DNA of 64,000 nt from Actinomycetaceae bacterium. GTDB lineage: Bacteria > Actinomycetota > Actinomycetes > Actinomycetales > Actinomycetaceae. Each line of letters starts with the position of its first letter. Positions within the stretch are counted from its first letter, which is position 1. The stretch lies in NCBI GenBank assembly GCA_030532405.1, contig JAUNLF010000004.1, positions 126,342-190,341 of the forward strand. Reading direction: 5' to 3'. Below are positions 1 through 8,388 of this stretch, piece by piece. The notes beneath the pieces are model-generated. The model was not told where the DNA came from, did not search any database, and saw only the letters and a program-made list of their open reading frames with translations. A program made the position numbers and the translations under genes.

Positions 1-1
1 A

Positions 2-814
2 GCGTGGGAAGAGATGGCTGAAGCCGGATTCGAGATTATCGAGACCGGACCGTTTGGCTACTTCCCAACCGATCCCAAAGAACTTCAAAAGTGGTGCGAC
101 GAGTTCGGCATGAAGGTCGTTGCCGGCACCGGCTGGGGCATCTTGCACAAGGAAGAAGCTTGGCAGGACACCCTAAAAACCTTCCGCGCCATTGGCGAAA
201 CGCACGCGGCGGTTGGTGCCGAGTATGTCGTCCACCTACCCCCGCTGTACAGGGATGACAAGACCTGGGAGTGGACCGATGACCGTGTCCTAAGTGACGA
301 CGCGTGGAAGCTCTACGTGCAGCACGCAAACGAGCTCGGCCAGATGCTACTAGATGAGTACGGACTGAAGATGGTCCTGCACCCGCACGGCGATTCCCAC
401 ATTGAAACCCCGGCTGAAATTGGCCGCATCCTAGATAACACGGATCCGACGTACGTGAACCTGTGCCTCGACTCCGGCCACGTCGTCTACGGTGGCGGCG
501 ACCCCGTCCAGCTGGTGAAAGACTACCCCGAGCGCGTCACCTACGTGCACATCAAGGCGTTCGATGAAGACATCACCAGGGAGGCCCACGAAAAGGACTG
601 GCCGTTCGGTGAGGCCGTTACCAAGGGTGCGTCTGTTCGTCCTCCGGCGGGAGCACCCGACATGAAGGAATTCGTGGATGCACTTTCCAAACTGGATCGC
701 GACGTTTACTGCATTTGCGAGCAGGACTGCTACCCGTGCGACCCGAGCTTCCCGAAGGTAAATGCAATCAAGATGCGCGAATACCTGGCCGAGTGCGGTC
801 TGGGCCTTAAGTAA
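2..814 (+). CDS. iolE: Inosose dehydratase-like protein (5' end outside window)
   Basis: The reading frame is open from the first bases, so the true start lies upstream; the first ATG inside the window is at 14. IolE dehydrates 2-keto-myo-inositol in cytosolic inositol catabolism. What is seen: a TIM-barrel sugar isomerase-like fold with the metal-site segments HPHGDSH, LCLDSGHV and EQD, plus the IolE-like start EMAEAGFEIIETGP and end MREYLAECGL. It is followed 10 bases later by an inositol dehydrogenase, which supports the assignment. Another xylose-isomerase-like barrel enzyme is possible, but the end-to-end pattern fits IolE well. Confidence 0.8.
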   Translation, partial: AWEEMAEAGFEIIETGPFGYFPTDPKELQKWCDEFGMKVVAGTGWGILHKEEAWQDTLKTFRAIGETHAAVGAEYVVHLPPLYRDDKTWEWTDDRVLSDDAWKLYVQHANELGQMLLDEYGLKMVLHPHGDSHIETPAEIGRILDNTDPTYVNLCLDSGHVVYGGGDPVQLVKDYPERVTYVHIKAFDEDITREAHEKDWPFGEAVTKGASVRPPAGAPDMKEFVDALSKLDRDVYCICEQDCYPCDPSFPKVNAIKMREYLAECGLGLK

Positions 815-824
815 GGAGAATCCA

Positions 825-1844
825 ATGAGCGAACAAGTACTACGAATTGGCCTGATCGGTGCGGGTGGAATGGGCCGCGCGCACGTAGACCGCATTGAAA
901 ACGAGTTGTCTGACGGCAAGATCGTCGCCGTCGCAGACATTAACGCCGAAGCCGCCAAGGCCGTTGCCGAGCCGCTGGGTGCAAAGGTATTCACCTCCGG
1001 CACCGAACTGATTAACAGCGACGAGGTCGATGCGGTCCTAATCGCAACGTTCGGTAAAGTCCACGAGCCCGACGTGATTGCGGCGGTGGAGGCCGGCAAG
1101 TACGTGCTTTGCGAAAAGCCGCTGGCCACCACGGTTGAGGCCTGCAAGAACATCATGGAGGCCGAACAGAAGGCCGGTAAGAAGCTCGTCACCGTTGGCT
1201 TCATGCGTCGCTTTGACGAAGCGTACAACCAGATGAAGACCGTCCTTGAGGCCGGAGACCACGGGTACGCAACCCTCGTTCACAACCGCCACCGCAACCC
1301 GTCCGTCCCCGAGTCGTACACGTCTCGAATGGCGATTGACGACACGGCTATCCACGAGATTGACACCATGCGCTGGCTGCTTGGCGAAGAGATCGTGTCG
1401 GTACGGGTGGATCGCCCTCGATTCACATCCGAAAAATTCGAACACCTAATGGACCCGATCGTCGTGGTCATGTACACCGAATCCGGAGTGCGGATTGATG
1501 ACGAAGTAAACGTGAACATCCAGTTCGGATACTCCATCGAGTGTGAACTCGTGTTGGAAAAGGGCACCGTTCGCCTGGGGGATCAAGAAAAGATCCACAT
1601 CCGCGACAGCTTTGGAGATCGCAACGCGATTTGTAACTCGCACATCGACCGTTTCCACGCGGCCTTCAACCAGGAAGTTCAAGAGTGGATCCACGCGGTG
1701 CAAGAAGATCGCCACACCGGCTCCGACGCCTGGGACGGCTACACGGCAACCGCGGTAGTCGACGCGGCAGTGGAATCGCTGAACGACGAGACCTCGCCCC
1801 TGATCGCTGTAGACCTTATTGAAAAGCCCGAGCTGTACAAGTAA
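825..1844 (+). CDS. iolG: Gfo/Idh/MocA oxidoreductase, probable myo-inositol 2-dehydrogenase
   Basis: This enzyme oxidises myo-inositol to 2-keto-myo-inositol with NAD, the step before IolE. The 339-residue protein starts at the ATG preceded by AAGGAGA; an in-frame upstream extension to 762 would run into iolE and is rejected. The Rossmann motif GAGGMG is at residues 12-17, the family EKP motif with Lys98 at 97-99, and a catalytic-type IHEID segment (His177) at 176-180. These match the Lys/Asp/His triad of inositol dehydrogenases. The gene is directly downstream of iolE and probably co-transcribed. A related dehydrogenase for scyllo- or chiro-inositol cannot be excluded. Confidence 0.8.
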   Translation: MSEQVLRIGLIGAGGMGRAHVDRIENELSDGKIVAVADINAEAAKAVAEPLGAKVFTSGTELINSDEVDAVLIATFGKVHEPDVIAAVEAGKYVLCEKPLATTVEACKNIMEAEQKAGKKLVTVGFMRRFDEAYNQMKTVLEAGDHGYATLVHNRHRNPSVPESYTSRMAIDDTAIHEIDTMRWLLGEEIVSVRVDRPRFTSEKFEHLMDPIVVVMYTESGVRIDDEVNVNIQFGYSIECELVLEKGTVRLGDQEKIHIRDSFGDRNAICNSHIDRFHAAFNQEVQEWIHAVQEDRHTGSDAWDGYTATAVVDAAVESLNDETSPLIAVDLIEKPELYK

Positions 1845-1853
1845 GTCCATCAA

Positions 1854-1894
1854 GGTGTTTGCTGGCGCAGCCGTGCTGCTCGCCGGCAAACACC
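1854..1894 (+). terminator. Stem-loop between iolG and iolH
   Basis: The arms at 1854-1867 and 1881-1894 form a 14-bp stem with one G-U pair around a 13-base loop. No T tract follows, and iolH has a strong SD shortly after. It may therefore be an RNA-stabilising or partial attenuation hairpin rather than a full terminator. Confidence 0.5.
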
Positions 1895-1949
1895 ACCGAA
1901 CACCGGGCGGCAACCGGATGGAAAGTCACATAAATCTTAAGGAGGAATC

Positions 1950-2819
1950 ATGGTAAAGATCGCGCTAGATCCGAACATGTACTACATGACCATGTCCACG
2001 CCGGAAACGCTACACAAAGCGGCTGAACTTGGATTCAAGTACGTGGAGCTCTCACCGCGTTCAGATTTCCACTTCTGGCACCACTACCCCAAAGCCGACG
2101 ATAAGTTCATCGCGGAACTTAACCAGGCTCAAAAAGACACCGGCGTTAAAATCGCCACCCTAAATCCCGTGTTCAACTGGTCGGCAGTTGACGAGCAAGA
2201 ACGGCAGGCGCAAGTTCGCAACTGGCGTCGCCTGCTCGAAATCGCAGATCAGCTGGACGTGCGCGAAATTACCTCGGAGTTCTCCGGAGACCCGAACACG
2301 CCGCGCCAGTGCGAACACCAGTGGTACAAGTCGATCGAAGAACTGACCCCACTGTTTGAACGCTACGGAATCCGCCTCAACATGGAGGCTCACCCGTACG
2401 ACTTTGTGGAGCTGCACGACCCGACGATCGAAATCATTCGGGGCGTAAACAAAGACTGGATCGGCTACGAATACTGCGGGCCCCACACCTTCCACCTGTC
2501 GGATGGCAAGGGCGACGTGGAGCGCATGATCAGGTCGTCTGCCGACCTGCTTCGCGAGGTTCACATCTCGGACGCCTTCAACCACAAGGCAAACGACGGC
2601 AACCGCTACATCGTGAACCCGCCCGGTGTTGACGCAAGGATTCACCAGCACAACGAAATCGGAATGGGAGAAGTGCCCTGGGCCGAACTGTTCGACACGC
2701 TTCGGGACGTCAACTTTGACGGCATTTTCTCGGTTTGCGTATTCGGTTGGCACGAGCGTGCCGACGAAATCAACAAGAAGATCCTTGATCGATTGACAAA
2801 GGAATTTCCAGACCACTGA
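1950..2819 (+). CDS. iolH: Sugar phosphate isomerase/epimerase, IolH-like
   Basis: This 289-residue TIM-barrel protein (AP endonuclease 2/xylose isomerase-like) lies in the inositol cluster. It opens with MVKIALDPNMYYMTMS, contains the metal-site style blocks NMEAHP and HISDAFNHK, and ends with a VFGWHERADE region. This resembles the IolH proteins that accompany iolE and iolG in actinobacterial and enterobacterial clusters. The exact reaction of IolH is poorly defined, so no specific chemistry is claimed. The start is chosen on AAGGAGGA five bases before ATG. It is separated from iolG by a hairpin and from the transporter by two more. Confidence 0.65.
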   Translation: MVKIALDPNMYYMTMSTPETLHKAAELGFKYVELSPRSDFHFWHHYPKADDKFIAELNQAQKDTGVKIATLNPVFNWSAVDEQERQAQVRNWRRLLEIADQLDVREITSEFSGDPNTPRQCEHQWYKSIEELTPLFERYGIRLNMEAHPYDFVELHDPTIEIIRGVNKDWIGYEYCGPHTFHLSDGKGDVERMIRSSADLLREVHISDAFNHKANDGNRYIVNPPGVDARIHQHNEIGMGEVPWAELFDTLRDVNFDGIFSVCVFGWHERADEINKKILDRLTKEFPDH

Positions 2820-2917
2820 TTAAAAGTGGACATGAGAAAGGGCGGTGCCCAGCTGCCACTTGGCGTGATCTATGGGGAGATGAACACGCCGGTAGATGGT
2901 GGTAGCTGCCCCGTCAA

Positions 2918-2945
2918 GGCGGCGCGGTTTCCTTCCCGCGCCGCC
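2918..2945 (+). terminator. Perfect 10-bp GC stem-loop upstream of inositol porter
   Basis: Arms at 2918-2927 and 2936-2945 pair without mismatch around an 8-base loop. No T run follows. It lies 38 bases before the porter start, so it may attenuate read-through from iolH into the porter. Confidence 0.5.
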
Positions 2946-2952
2946 ATATTAC

Positions 2953-2972
2953 AACCGTCAAAGAGGACGGTT
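2953..2972 (+). promoter_or_regulatory. Second hairpin abutting the porter SD
   Basis: A 7-bp perfect inverted repeat (2953-2959 and 2966-2972) with a 6-base loop ends one base before the SD AGGAGA at 2974-2979. Folding could change ribosome access to the porter mRNA. No mutual exclusion with the 2918-2945 stem is evident. Confidence 0.35.
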
Positions 2973-2983
2973 TAGGAGACATC

Positions 2984-4609
2984 ATGAGTAACCCTTCAGC
3001 CGGCGCTAGCTATGCGAATCGGGAGCGGCAAGTCGGAAATCTTGACCCCGAGCACATACGCCACCTGGTGGAGACGACACCCGCTTCGGGGAAGAGAAGA
3101 AACATCGGATTTGTAGCGTTCGTTGCAACGCTCGGATCTTTACTGTTCGGCTACGATACCGGCGTCATTTCGGGCGCATTGCCGTACATGCACATGCCCA
3201 ATGCGGCTAGCGGGCTCGCCCTCACTGCCGTTGAAGAAGGCCTTGTCGGTGGCCTGCTACTGCTGGGTTGTGCTTTTGGGGCGATTTTTGGAGGGCGGCT
3301 ATCCGACCGGTACGGGCGACGCCACAACATTTTGCTACTGGCGGTAATCTTCTTTGTCGGAGCGATCGCGTGCGCGGTGTCGCCGAACATTTGGGTGCTG
3401 TACCCGTCGCGCTTCGTGCTCGGCTTGGCCGTTGGCGGTGCATCCGCAACGGTTCCGGTCTACCTTTCGGAAACCGCGCCCAAGCGGATCCGCGGCACGC
3501 TTGTTGCCGTTGATCAGCTGATGATTGTTACCGGCCAGCTACTAGCATTCTCGGTGAACGCGATCTTGGCTAACGCTATGGGCGGACCCGAAGTGCACAT
3601 TGAGGGTGACGCCGAGGGGGCGCTGCAAAGCTGGGATGCTGTCCAACACAACGCCGAGCTGATCAACGCGATTGACGGTGGTAACGGCAACGTTTGGCGG
3701 TGGATGCTCGTGCTGTGCTCCATTCCGGCAATCGCACTTTGGATCGGCATGCGCATGATGCCCGAATCTTCACGCTGGTACGCCGCCAACCTCCGCATTG
3801 TTGAAGCTATTGGAGCCCTCAAGCGCGTACGCTCCGAAAAGGACGACGTCGCTGCCGAGATTGACGAAATGATCGACATTCATCGTCAAGAGCAAGCCCA
3901 AGAGAAGATGCGGTTCAAGGATTTGTTTAAGGAAAAATGGATCCGAAACCTCGTGATTATTGGCGTGATGCTTGCTATCTTCCAGCAGACCACCGGCGTG
4001 AATACCATGATGTACTACGCTCCCAAGGTCTTGCAGGCAACGGGACTTGGCGCGCAGGCCGCAATCACCCTCAACGTTCTAACGGGTGTTGGATCCGTGA
4101 TCGGAGCGGCCCTTGGACTGTGGGCGATCAACAAGTTCTCGCGTCGCACCGTGCTACTCGTGGGCCAGTCGGGGCTCACACTGATGCTTATCTCAATGTC
4201 ACTGACCTTCAAGTTTGGGATCCAGCCCTACGTGATGGAGGACGGGTCGATAGATGCGGCCGCAATGAATCCGATGCTGCCATTCGTAGTTATCGGCATA
4301 ATCATGGTGTTCATGCTGTTCATGCAAGGCGGCCCCGGACCGGTCGTGTGGGTTATGCTCGCCGAAATCTTCCCGACCAAGGCGCGCGGCGTTGCAATGG
4401 GCTTCGCGGTGTTCATGATGTGGATCGTAAACGCCCTCATCACCTTCGGATTCCCGATTTTAATGGAAGAGGTCGGACCGGTAGGCACTTACGTCCTATT
4501 CTCGGTCATTAACATCGGTGCACTTTTGTACCACTACTTCAAGGTTCCAGAAACCAAGTACCACTCGCTGGAAGAACTCGAAATCGAGTTCCAGCGCCGC
4601 TACTCCTAA
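2984..4609 (+). CDS. iolT: MFS sugar porter, probable myo-inositol transporter
   Basis: A 541-residue major-facilitator sugar porter family symporter predicted to span the membrane 12 times. Seen: GYDTGVISGALPYM in TM1, the signature GGRLSDRYGRR between TM2 and TM3, PVYLSETAPKRIRGT, MPESSRW before the central loop (residues about 250-320), TTGVNTMMYYAPK in TM7, and the C-terminal VPETKYHSLEELE. The cluster context makes inositol the likely substrate, but hexose porters look alike. The start is an ATG with AGGAGA. It is the last gene of the inositol block before its regulator. Confidence 0.75.
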   Translation: MSNPSAGASYANRERQVGNLDPEHIRHLVETTPASGKRRNIGFVAFVATLGSLLFGYDTGVISGALPYMHMPNAASGLALTAVEEGLVGGLLLLGCAFGAIFGGRLSDRYGRRHNILLLAVIFFVGAIACAVSPNIWVLYPSRFVLGLAVGGASATVPVYLSETAPKRIRGTLVAVDQLMIVTGQLLAFSVNAILANAMGGPEVHIEGDAEGALQSWDAVQHNAELINAIDGGNGNVWRWMLVLCSIPAIALWIGMRMMPESSRWYAANLRIVEAIGALKRVRSEKDDVAAEIDEMIDIHRQEQAQEKMRFKDLFKEKWIRNLVIIGVMLAIFQQTTGVNTMMYYAPKVLQATGLGAQAAITLNVLTGVGSVIGAALGLWAINKFSRRTVLLVGQSGLTLMLISMSLTFKFGIQPYVMEDGSIDAAAMNPMLPFVVIGIIMVFMLFMQGGPGPVVWVMLAEIFPTKARGVAMGFAVFMMWIVNALITFGFPILMEEVGPVGTYVLFSVINIGALLYHYFKVPETKYHSLEELEIEFQRRYS

Positions 4610-4808
4610 TAGGCCCGCCTGCCCCTAGCTTTCGTGCAACCCGCGAGTGCGCCACGCCCTCGTATGCATGTAAAATTTGAGCTGGGGGCAGGCGTTATCT
4701 TTAAATACGCTGTCGCCGCACTGTTACTCTTGAGGCAAAGTGGCTTCGGTAAGAGCATCGCATCCGATAAGCCCGGTATTTCAACAGATTCGGAGGCTGA
4801 CGACACTT

Positions 4809-5807
4809 ATGGTTCGTGCTGTAACGCAAGCAGATGTCGCACGCGAAGCAGGTGTGTCAAGGCAGCTTGTATCGCTAGTAGTTCAAAACGATAAGCACGT
4901 GTCAAAAGAACGCCGCGCGGCCGTCCTGGAGGCCATGGAACGCCTGGGATACCGGCCTAACTGGGCGGCGCAATCACTTGCCAGCAAGTCCACGGGAAAC
5001 TTCGGCCTGCTAGTGCCCTCGTTCGCAAACCCCTTCTACGGGGAGTTCGCAGAATCATTCACCAACGCGGTCAGGCGCAGAGGATTCACAACCAGCCTCG
5101 CGGTATCACTCGAAGACGAAGAATTCGAGAACAAGTCAATCGAACGATTCTTAGAACTTCGAGTTAGCGGTTTAGCCATGATCTCGCCAAAAATCGAGCA
5201 CACCAGCCTGGAGCGAATCGCCCAACTAATGCCCGTATGCCTCGTTTCAAACAACGCGGCACCCAGTAACTGCGACCTCGTGCACACAAAAGACTTCGAA
5301 GCGGTAAAACTAGCAACCAAGTACCTCGCATCCAAAGGGTACGAAAACCTTGTTTACCTCGGACAATTCCGCTCCATTCCCGGCGACACCACTCACGAAC
5401 GCATCCGCGGATACAAGGCGGCCATGGCTGAACTAGGAGAAGAACAGCGAACAACCGTCATTCTTATCGACGAATCCGTATCGGAAGCCGCCCGCCAAGT
5501 CATTGAAGAATTCGGGCCCGGCACCGGCGTCATCGCACACAACGACCTTGTTGCCATGGAACTGCTAATGGCCGTCCACGACGCCGACTATACGCCCGGC
5601 AAAGACATTGGCATCACCGGCTTCGACAACACGCGCATCTCGGCAATGCCGACCATTTCTTTGTCCACAATCGACCAGCAGCTCGACCTCATGGCTGAAA
5701 AAACCATTGACCTGCTGATCTCCAGGGGCAACAACCTTCGCGCGGCCCAGCAGGACGTGGTTATCGAACCCCGGTTGATCGAGCGTTCCTCGACCATCGT
5801 TCGCTAA
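4809..5807 (+). CDS. LacI-family transcriptional regulator
   Basis: A 332-residue repressor-type protein. The N-terminal helix-turn-helix is VTQADVAREAGVSRQLVSLVV (residues about 5-25), followed by a hinge with GYRPNWAAQSLASKSTG and a periplasmic-binding-like effector domain with GLLVPSFANPFYGEFAESF and ITGFDNTRIS. An ATG at 4740 in the same frame would add a non-family extension; the ATG at 4809 is preceded by GGAGG and begins right at the HTH. By position it probably controls the inositol genes, the downstream dehydrogenase, or both, with an inositol derivative as a possible effector (inference). Confidence 0.85.
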   Translation: MVRAVTQADVAREAGVSRQLVSLVVQNDKHVSKERRAAVLEAMERLGYRPNWAAQSLASKSTGNFGLLVPSFANPFYGEFAESFTNAVRRRGFTTSLAVSLEDEEFENKSIERFLELRVSGLAMISPKIEHTSLERIAQLMPVCLVSNNAAPSNCDLVHTKDFEAVKLATKYLASKGYENLVYLGQFRSIPGDTTHERIRGYKAAMAELGEEQRTTVILIDESVSEAARQVIEEFGPGTGVIAHNDLVAMELLMAVHDADYTPGKDIGITGFDNTRISAMPTISLSTIDQQLDLMAEKTIDLLISRGNNLRAAQQDVVIEPRLIERSSTIVR

Positions 5808-5902
5808 CGCCCTCACGGCCGATATTTCGACCCCGGCTAGCTAACGCCCCCACCGCCATTAGAAGGCCGTCCCGAAATCAATAAAATGATAGAACAAATG
5901 AC

Positions 5903-5931
5903 TGGACAAATGCGTCAAACGGGGTTAGGCT
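5903..5931 (+). promoter_or_regulatory. Candidate promoter of the zinc dehydrogenase
   Basis: TGGACA at 5903-5908 and TAGGCT at 5926-5931 are separated by 17 bases. The element ACAAATG occurs twice just around the -35 box. The inferred leader would be about 80 bases. This is pattern evidence only. Confidence 0.35.
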
Positions 5932-6014
5932 GATACTAACAAAGCGGTTGAGGTGCGTTGATGCGCTAGATTTCGCCGTTAAGTTGGCTAGATGCCTGAG
6001 TCGAAGGAGACCAC

Positions 6015-7148
6015 ATGTCAGCACAAATTCCAGAAACCATGAAGGCTGCGGTTCTTAGGGACTACGAAAAGGGATTGCAGGTTGAGCAGATCAAGACTCC
6101 GAGGCCGAAGTCTGGCGAGGTTCTGGTAAAGGTCTCCGCGTGCGGAATGTGCCACTCGGACCTGCATGTAATCTCGGGTGCCATCGCTTTCCCACTTCCC
6201 TGCGTACTTGGCCACGAAGTAGCCGGCGAAATCGTAGAAGTCGGACCGGGCAACGAACACACCGGTCTGAAAGTCGGACAGCGCGTAGCCGGTGCATTCC
6301 TAATGCCCTGCGGTCAGTGTGAAGCATGCTCGCAAGGTCGCGACGACCTGTGCGGCCCGTTCTTTGAACTAAACCGCCTGCAGGGCAAACTGTATGACGG
6401 CACCACTCGCCTTGAGAGCCTCGACGGTGAAGAAATCGCCATGTACTCCATGGGTGGCTTGGCCGAATACTGCGTGATCCCCTCAACTTCAGTAGCCGTG
6501 GCCGACGAGAACCTGGATCCGGTGGCCGGATCGATCCTCGGATGCGCTGCAATGACCGCCTACGGTGCGGTACGCCGCGGCGCCGACCTCCACTACGGCG
6601 AGACAGTAGCAGTTGTCGCAACCGGAGGCGTTGGGTCGAACATCATCCAGATCTCCAAAGCGTTCGGCGCAAAGCAGATCATCGCCATCGACGTCTCTGA
6701 CGAAAAACTCGAAGCCGCTAAAAAGCTTGGCGCAACCGACGTAGTCAACTCCACCAAACAGGACGTTCACGACGCCGTCTTTGAACTAACCGGTGGTCGC
6801 GGTGTTGACGTCGCGTTCGAAGCGCTCGGTCGCCCCGAGACCTGGACATCCGCCCTCGACGCCCTAAAGGACGGCGGCCGCATGGTTCCGATCGGCCTGG
6901 GTGCCGGCGTGCAAACCGCGGGCGTAGAAATCAACCGCACGGTCCGACGCTCGCAGTCAATCCTTGGCTCCTACGGCGCGCTGACCCGTCAGGACCTGCC
7001 CGAAGTAGTTCGCATGGCAGCCGCCGGTGTCATTGACTACAGGGGAATCGTGTCGGAGCACTACTCGCTAGAAGACGCGGGTAAGGGCTACCAAAACCTC
7101 GCCGAAGGCAAGATCCGCGGCCGCGCAGTCGTGGACATGTCGCTGTAG
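6015..7148 (+). CDS. Zinc-binding alcohol dehydrogenase, MDR family
   Basis: A 377-residue medium-chain dehydrogenase/reductase. Catalytic-zinc residues are Cys43 (ACGMCHSD) and His67 (LGHE). Structural-zinc cysteines are at 99, 102, 105 and 113 (CGQCEACSQGRDDLC). The Rossmann loop is ATGGVGSN, followed by an aspartate-containing IAIDVSDEK that favours NAD. The start is an ATG with GAAGGAG. Position after the LacI regulator suggests a role with inositol or another polyol, but the substrate cannot be read from sequence. It is transcribed alone and ends at a strong bidirectional terminator. Confidence 0.8.
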   Translation: MSAQIPETMKAAVLRDYEKGLQVEQIKTPRPKSGEVLVKVSACGMCHSDLHVISGAIAFPLPCVLGHEVAGEIVEVGPGNEHTGLKVGQRVAGAFLMPCGQCEACSQGRDDLCGPFFELNRLQGKLYDGTTRLESLDGEEIAMYSMGGLAEYCVIPSTSVAVADENLDPVAGSILGCAAMTAYGAVRRGADLHYGETVAVVATGGVGSNIIQISKAFGAKQIIAIDVSDEKLEAAKKLGATDVVNSTKQDVHDAVFELTGGRGVDVAFEALGRPETWTSALDALKDGGRMVPIGLGAGVQTAGVEINRTVRRSQSILGSYGALTRQDLPEVVRMAAAGVIDYRGIVSEHYSLEDAGKGYQNLAEGKIRGRAVVDMSL

Positions 7149-7211
7149 CCCTACAAAAAATCGTCCCTACAGGTAGGGGACCAAGCTTGCACACTCGAGC
7201 TTGAAAACAAA

Positions 7212-7258
7212 TCGTGGGCAGTCCCCGGGGGTGACTGCCCACGATTCGTTCTTATTTA
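7212..7258 (+). terminator. Bidirectional rho-independent terminator
   Basis: A perfect 12-bp stem (7212-7223 with 7233-7244) is followed by T-rich sequence to about 7258. It lies between the convergent dehydrogenase gene and the small membrane protein gene. Confidence 0.85.
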
Positions 7259-7260
7259 AG

Positions 7261-7506
7261 CTAGTTGCACTCAGCGCTACGCAAAATGGTGTGCACCGTG
7301 AATGCGATAGAAGTTGCAACGGTAAGTAGGCCGCCCGCGATAACCGCAAACGGGGTGGAACCAAACGCTCCAACAAGCGCAAGCACAGCTGCGGCAAAGA
7401 AGACTGCTGCGAAGCTGAAGATTTCGACGTTGCGCTTAGCGGCATTTTCCGGCTTTTGAGCGCATTCGGGGTAAACGGACGTTGGAACAGTGGCCAATGA
7501 AGTCAT
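7261..7506 (-). CDS. Small two-helix membrane protein, unknown function
   Basis: An 81-residue protein that I do not recognise. It has a short polar N-terminus and two hydrophobic segments (about residues 29-47 and 51-70), so it is probably an integral membrane protein. The start is the ATG with AGGAGCTCAAT before it. In-frame starts further upstream exist; one would give a Glu-rich leader running through two perfect hairpins. The SD is buried in one of these hairpins (7510-7539), suggesting translational control. It is isolated between two terminator-like or promoter-like regions. Confidence 0.65.
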   Translation of the reverse strand: MTSLATVPTSVYPECAQKPENAAKRNVEIFSFAAVFFAAAVLALVGAFGSTPFAVIAGGLLTVATSIAFTVHTILRSAECN

Positions 7507-7509
7507 ATT

Positions 7510-7560
7510 GAGCTCCTCTTCTTCTTCGTGCAGGAGCTCTGTCCGTGCTCCCGCACGGAC
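7510..7560 (-). promoter_or_regulatory. Double hairpin leader that hides the ribosome binding site
   Basis: Read on the minus strand, an 8-bp hairpin with a four-base GGGA loop (7541-7560) is followed by an 8-bp stem (7532-7539 with 7510-7517). The 3' arm of that second stem is AGGAGCTC, the SD of the small membrane protein. Both stems are perfect. Such a leader could act as an RNA thermometer, protein-binding site or riboswitch-like element. Confidence 0.5.
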
Positions 7561-7607
7561 GTTGTGCATGCCAGCTTTAATCGCCGGCCTTTCCAGATAC
7601 AACACAA

Positions 7608-7635
7608 TTGTTAGCACATGAGGCCTTCAACGCAA
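7608..7635 (-). promoter_or_regulatory. Candidate promoter for the small membrane protein
   Basis: On the minus strand TTGCGT (7630-7635) and TAACAA (7608-7613) are 16 bases apart, which gives a leader of about 95 bases carrying the two hairpins. Confidence 0.35.
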
Positions 7636-7919
7636 GTATTGTAAGCATGTTTGTTGTGAAGCTTACAAAAACTAGCCCGCAGTTCAGGGGTCTCGGGTTC
7701 GACCGGCGCGTGTCTGAGTGTGCGAAACAGGCCGGACCGGAGGGGCAGGCGGGGTGAAGCTGGCCGGGGTGGCGCACGTATGAGCCCGCGCCGTGCCTTG
7801 CATTGATAAATTCGGGGTGGACACAGTTTGAAACCGTCGAGTGCGCGCCGCCTGGACCCCGCAAAAACCTGAGGCAGGCTCGCCCTCGTCGACAAAAATA
7901 CTGCAGCGAAGGAGCACCC
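7618..7919. other. Intergenic region of about 300 bases
   Basis: It separates the divergent small membrane protein and ridA-like genes. It holds the minus-strand promoter candidate at its left end, a GC-rich stretch with GGCCGG-type short repeats near 7730-7760, one copy of the frequent CGCCCTC heptamer (7881) and the SD of the next gene. Short overlapping frames here lack an SD or family features. Nothing else is recognised. Confidence 0.5.
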
Positions 7920-8375
7920 ATGAGCGTTAGTGAACGCCTGAAAGAACTAGGAATCGAATTGCCCCAGGTGGCGGCTCCCGTGGCGGCCTACGTGCCCGCA
8001 ATGGTCGTTGGAAACACCGTGCGCACGTCCGGCCAGTTGCCTTTCCAAAACGGTGAACTTGTCTCCCGAGGGCGAGTGGGCGCCAACCGGACAAGCCCCG
8101 CCGAAGCCTACAACGCCGCCCGCGTATGCGCGTTGAATGCGCTCGCGGCCGCCGCCGACGCCGCCGGAGGAGTCGACAACCTCAAGGGCGTCATCAAGGT
8201 AATGGGATTTGTGGCGTCCTCCCGCGGATTCCACGGCCAACCAGCCGTCATCAACGGCGCATCAGAGCTGTACCAGGAGATCTTCGGAACCCAACACGTG
8301 CGCTCCGCGGTCGGCACGCCCGCGCTACCGATGAACGCGTCAGTAGAAGTTGAGGTCGAGTTCGAACTCGCGTAG
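7920..8375 (+). CDS. RidA/YjgF-family protein
   Basis: A 151-residue member of the Rid superfamily. These trimeric cytosolic proteins hydrolyse reactive enamine/imine intermediates made by PLP enzymes, or have related roles. Seen: VVGNTVRTSGQLPF, the central helix with ALNALAAAAD, and the C-terminal active-site block HVRSAVGTPALPMNASVEVEVEFEL. The block has the conserved Arg and the Glu-rich last strand. The length is that of the longer Rid subfamily rather than the 125-130 residues of classic RidA. The ATG follows GAAGGAGC; an in-frame start at 7803 would add an unsupported extension. Confidence 0.85.
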   Translation: MSVSERLKELGIELPQVAAPVAAYVPAMVVGNTVRTSGQLPFQNGELVSRGRVGANRTSPAEAYNAARVCALNALAAAADAAGGVDNLKGVIKVMGFVASSRGFHGQPAVINGASELYQEIFGTQHVRSAVGTPALPMNASVEVEVEFELA

Positions 8376-8388
8376 CCGAAGCCGGCAC

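Noticed and set aside
762-824. Upstream extension of iolG
   Set aside because: It overlaps the iolE 3' end and lacks an SD; the ATG at 825 has a strong one.
4616-4808. Promoter of the LacI gene
   Set aside because: TTGAGC and TTAAAT near 4677-4706 are 18 bases apart, but several equally weak pairs exist, so none is listed.
7681-7710. GGGTTCGACC, a tRNA T-loop look-alike
   Set aside because: No acceptor, D or anticodon arms can be drawn around it.
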